A stretch of DNA of 16,867 bases from Mycobacterium sp. (GTDB lineage Bacteria; Actinomycetota; Actinomycetes; Mycobacteriales; Mycobacteriaceae), in the NCBI GenBank assembly GCA_025965815.1, contig JAOPWF010000773.1, positions 1-16,867 of the forward strand. The letters are read 5' to 3'. The translations under genes and the position numbers were made by a program. Each line of letters begins with the position of its first letter. Within the stretch, counting starts at the first letter, position 1. Below are positions 15,136-16,867 of this stretch, one piece after another. The notes beneath the pieces were generated by a model. The model searched no databases and was not told where the DNA came from. It saw nothing but the letters and a program-made list of their open reading frames with translations.

Positions 15136-15174
15136 ATGCCATTCCCCGGTCGCTTCGCTCCGGCCCGCCGATGA
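15136..15174 (+). CDS. Leaderless 12-aa leader peptide upstream of rsmI
   Basis: The ATG at 15136 lies exactly 7 nt after TAGGCT and encodes MPFPGRFAPARR. Its TGA (15172-15174) overlaps the rsmI ATG (15171-15173) as ATGA, the classic arrangement for translational coupling. rsmI lacks a good Shine-Dalgarno, so re-initiation after this peptide would explain its translation. No amino-acid run typical of attenuators is present, apart from three arginines and three prolines. Confidence 0.45.
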   Translation: MPFPGRFAPARR

Positions 15175-16007
15175 GCCCAGGTCGACTGCTCATCGGTGCG
15201 ACCCCGCTGGGCCTGCCAACCGATGCATCCGCTCGCCTGGTGTCGGCGCTGGGCACCGCGAACATCGTCGCCGCCGAGGACACCCGCCGGGTCCGGACCC
15301 TCGCGCAGGCCTTAGCGGTCCATATCACCGGCAAGGTGGTCAGCCTGTTCGACCAGAACGAGGCGACCCGGGTGCCCGGCCTGGTCGAGGACATCAAGGG
15401 CGGCGCGACGGTGTTGCTGGTCAGCGACGCCGGTATGCCGCTGATCAACGATCCGGGCTACCGGCTGGTCACCGCGTGCGTGGACGCCGGAGTGCCGGTC
15501 AGCTGCCTTCCTGGGCCGTCCGCCGTGACGACGGCGCTGGCGGTGTCGGGGCTGCCGTCGGACCGGTTCTGCTTCGAGGGTTTCGCGCCGCGCAGGCACG
15601 CGGCCCGGGTGGCGTGGCTCGCGACGCTCGCCGCTGAGCAGCGGACGACGGTGTTCTTCGAATCGCCGAGGCGCCTGGCGGCCTGCCTGCACGACGCGGT
15701 CGAGCACCTCGGCCCCGATCGGCGGGCCGTCGTCTGCCGCGAACTGACCAAGACACACGAGGAGATCGTGCGCGGGTCGCTCGCCGAACTCGCCGAATGG
15801 GCGGCCGATGGCGTGCTCGGCGAGATCACCGTGGTGCTGGCCGGTGCGGTGCCCAGCGTCGACGTTGCGGCGCTGATCGCAGAGGTCAACGCGCTGGTCG
15901 ACGCCGGAATGCGGGTCAAGGATGCATGCGCGGAGGTGATCGCCGCGCATCCGGGGGCACCGTCGCGCCGTGAGTTGTACGACGCCGTGCTGCGGGCCCG
16001 GGTGTGA
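15171..16007 (+). CDS. rsmI: 16S rRNA (cytidine-1402-2'-O)-methyltransferase RsmI
   Basis: SAM-dependent enzyme of the tetrapyrrole methylase fold that methylates the ribose of C1402 in 16S rRNA. At 278 aa the length is normal. Signatures: GRLLIGATPLGLPTDASARL at 4-23, AAEDTRRVR at 34-42, VSDAGMPLINDPG at 84-96, PGPSAVTTAL from 114, and FCFEGFAPRR with FFESPRRL beyond. The ATG at 15171 (MSPGRLL) is chosen because the conserved N terminus begins there; a GTG at 15129 is open in frame but would precede the proposed transcription start. It is likely translated by coupling to the short leader ORF. It corresponds to Rv1003. The downstream hydrolase begins 25 bp after the stop. Confidence 0.95.
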   Translation: MSPGRLLIGATPLGLPTDASARLVSALGTANIVAAEDTRRVRTLAQALAVHITGKVVSLFDQNEATRVPGLVEDIKGGATVLLVSDAGMPLINDPGYRLVTACVDAGVPVSCLPGPSAVTTALAVSGLPSDRFCFEGFAPRRHAARVAWLATLAAEQRTTVFFESPRRLAACLHDAVEHLGPDRRAVVCRELTKTHEEIVRGSLAELAEWAADGVLGEITVVLAGAVPSVDVAALIAEVNALVDAGMRVKDACAEVIAAHPGAPSRRELYDAVLRARV

Positions 16008-16016
16008 CCGATTCGG

Positions 16017-16022
16017 TACAGT
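16017..16022 (+). promoter_or_regulatory. Candidate -10 element of the hydrolase gene
   Basis: TACAGT is followed by 10 nt and the ATG at 16033, giving a leader of only a few nucleotides. It could make the hydrolase independent of rsmI. Confidence 0.3.
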
Positions 16023-16032
16023 CCCCTTCACT

Positions 16033-16773
16033 ATGTCGCTACCCACACTGGTGCTGGTCCACGGTGGCATCCACGCCGCCGACTGTTGGGAGCGCACAGT
16101 CACCGAGATCAACCGCTTGGAGCCCGACCTGCGGGTGCTGGCGGTCGATCTCCCCGGACGGGCGGGCAAGCCCGGTGATCTGGCCACGCTGACGCCACGC
16201 GGCGCCGCCGAATCGGTGGTGGCGGATATCGAGGCAGCGGGACTGGACGAGATCGTGATCGTCGGGCATTCGATGGCCGGGGTGACGGTGCCCGGCGTGG
16301 TTGCCAAGCTCGGAGCCTCGCGGGTCCGCGAGATGGTTCTGGCGACGGCGTTCGTACCGCGACAGGGCAACGCCATCATCGATACCCTCAGCGGCTTTTT
16401 CGCCCCTATCGCACGGTTCGCGGCGAAGGGCGGAAAGCCGTTCAACGTGCCGCGCGCAGCGGCGTCAATCGGCTTCTGCAACGGCATGACCCGCGAGCAG
16501 CGCAACTTCACTCTGTCCCGGATCTACCGGGAGTCGGTCCTACTTGTGTCCGAGGACGTCGACCGCAGCGACCTCCCCCCCGACGTGCCGCGGACCTGGA
16601 TTCTCACGCTGCGGGACCGGGCGCTCTCGCTGCGTTCTCAGCTCGCGAGCATCGACGCGATCGGCGGGGTACAGACGATGATTCAGCTCGACACGTGCCA
16701 CGACCTCATGGTCAGTGAGCCGAAGCAGCTGGCGGAGATTCTTATCGAGCGGTGCCGGCTGCGATCGTCGTGA
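16033..16773 (+). CDS. Alpha/beta hydrolase (esterase-like)
   Basis: A 246-aa soluble hydrolase. The oxyanion strand LVLVHGGIHAADCW lies at 6-19, DLPGRAG follows strand 4, and the nucleophile elbow is GHSMAG with Ser80. Asp195 (LRDRALS) and His223 (DTCHDLM) are positioned to complete the triad. The overall pattern (short, HGGxHxxxCW, GHSMAG, C-terminal CHD-x-M-x-SEP) resembles the plant hydroxynitrile lyase/salicylate esterase type of carboxylesterase. The substrate cannot be inferred. The ATG at 16033 is used because the family N terminus (PTLVLVHGG) begins immediately after it; the frame extends into rsmI. It is co-oriented with rsmI (25-bp gap), and its last 32 bp overlap the convergent pabB 3' end. 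Confidence 0.88.
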   Translation: MSLPTLVLVHGGIHAADCWERTVTEINRLEPDLRVLAVDLPGRAGKPGDLATLTPRGAAESVVADIEAAGLDEIVIVGHSMAGVTVPGVVAKLGASRVREMVLATAFVPRQGNAIIDTLSGFFAPIARFAAKGGKPFNVPRAAASIGFCNGMTREQRNFTLSRIYRESVLLVSEDVDRSDLPPDVPRTWILTLRDRALSLRSQLASIDAIGGVQTMIQLDTCHDLMVSEPKQLAEILIERCRLRSS

Positions 16774-16867
16774 CCGGTGCCGCACCGACGATCGGCGCGG
16801 CCTTGTGCAGGCACTCCTCCCATTCGCCGTCCGGATCAGAGTCGGCGGTGATGCCGCCGCCGACGCC
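16742..16867 (-). CDS. pabB: Aminodeoxychorismate synthase component I, C-terminal end (partial)
   Basis: Minus-strand translation from the window edge reads GVGGGITADSDPDGEWEECL, then HKAAPIVGAAPVTTIAAG, and stops with TAA at 16742-16744. The GxGGGI-x-ADSDP-xxE-W-x-E motif is the C-terminal signature of chorismate-utilising enzymes (PabB/TrpE), which also contributes to the Mg-chorismate site. PabB is chosen over TrpE because pabB (Rv1005c) follows rsmI in M. tuberculosis. PabB makes 4-amino-4-deoxychorismate for folate synthesis. Only 41 residues are visible. Its 3' end overlaps the convergent hydrolase by 32 bp. Confidence 0.85.
   Translation of the reverse strand, partial: GVGGGITADSDPDGEWEECLHKAAPIVGAAPVTTIAAGTAR

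Noticed and set aside
15312..16511. A 399-codon open frame on the minus strand
   Set aside because: It is antisense to rsmI and the hydrolase, has low-complexity Ser/Arg/Pro-rich content and no family motif; a typical shadow in high-GC DNA.

Overview
The window is high-GC actinobacterial chromosome and almost certainly comes from a Mycobacterium/Mycolicibacterium. It encodes a cNMP-dependent lysine acetyltransferase close to M. tuberculosis Rv0998, mycobacteria-specific lipoproteins (LpqN-like, DUF5642), and the order alkB-like / arcA / pmt / rsmI / pabB that matches the Rv1000c-Rv1001-Rv1002c-Rv1003-Rv1005c neighbourhood as I remember it. Homologies were judged by eye from motifs and memory; no search was run.

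Left part (1-5523): the 3' portion of a large class III nucleotide cyclase / STAND ATPase / helical-repeat signalling protein, an 800-bp decayed gap, then a two-gene operon of a cyclic-nucleotide-gated protein acetyltransferase (PatA type) and a shikimate-dehydrogenase-like oxidoreductase of the HI0607 subgroup. A possible cyclic nucleotide producer therefore lies near a cyclic nucleotide-responsive enzyme.

Middle (5524-10204), an accessory envelope region: a remnant of another ATPase/TPR protein, an LpqN-family lipoprotein with a Ser/Thr-rich linker, a TspO/MBR membrane protein, two tandem paralogous small secreted proteins each ending in cysteine, an AT-rich gap holding a 36-codon ORF with a good ribosome-binding site, and a tandem pair of DUF5642 lipoproteins.

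Right part (10208-16867): an AlkB-family dioxygenase under a LexA-like SOS box, soxR with a SoxR-type operator, arginine deiminase, a frameshifted AbiEi-like/DUF559 endonuclease gene bracketed by two copies of a palindromic repeat, protein O-mannosyltransferase divergent from rsmI across overlapping -10 elements, an alpha/beta hydrolase, and the 3' end of pabB. Many genes here look leaderless: TANNNT followed 6-8 nt later by the start codon.

The best candidate for something undescribed is the roughly 1-kb unit at 12546-13538, where two near-identical 57-59 bp palindromes flank a nuclease gene and sit between arcA and pmt, which I recall as adjacent in M. tuberculosis. Next are the regulatory sites (SOS box, SoxR operator, symmetrical divergent promoter, leader peptide of rsmI) and the apparent loss of the autoinhibitory histidine in PatA.
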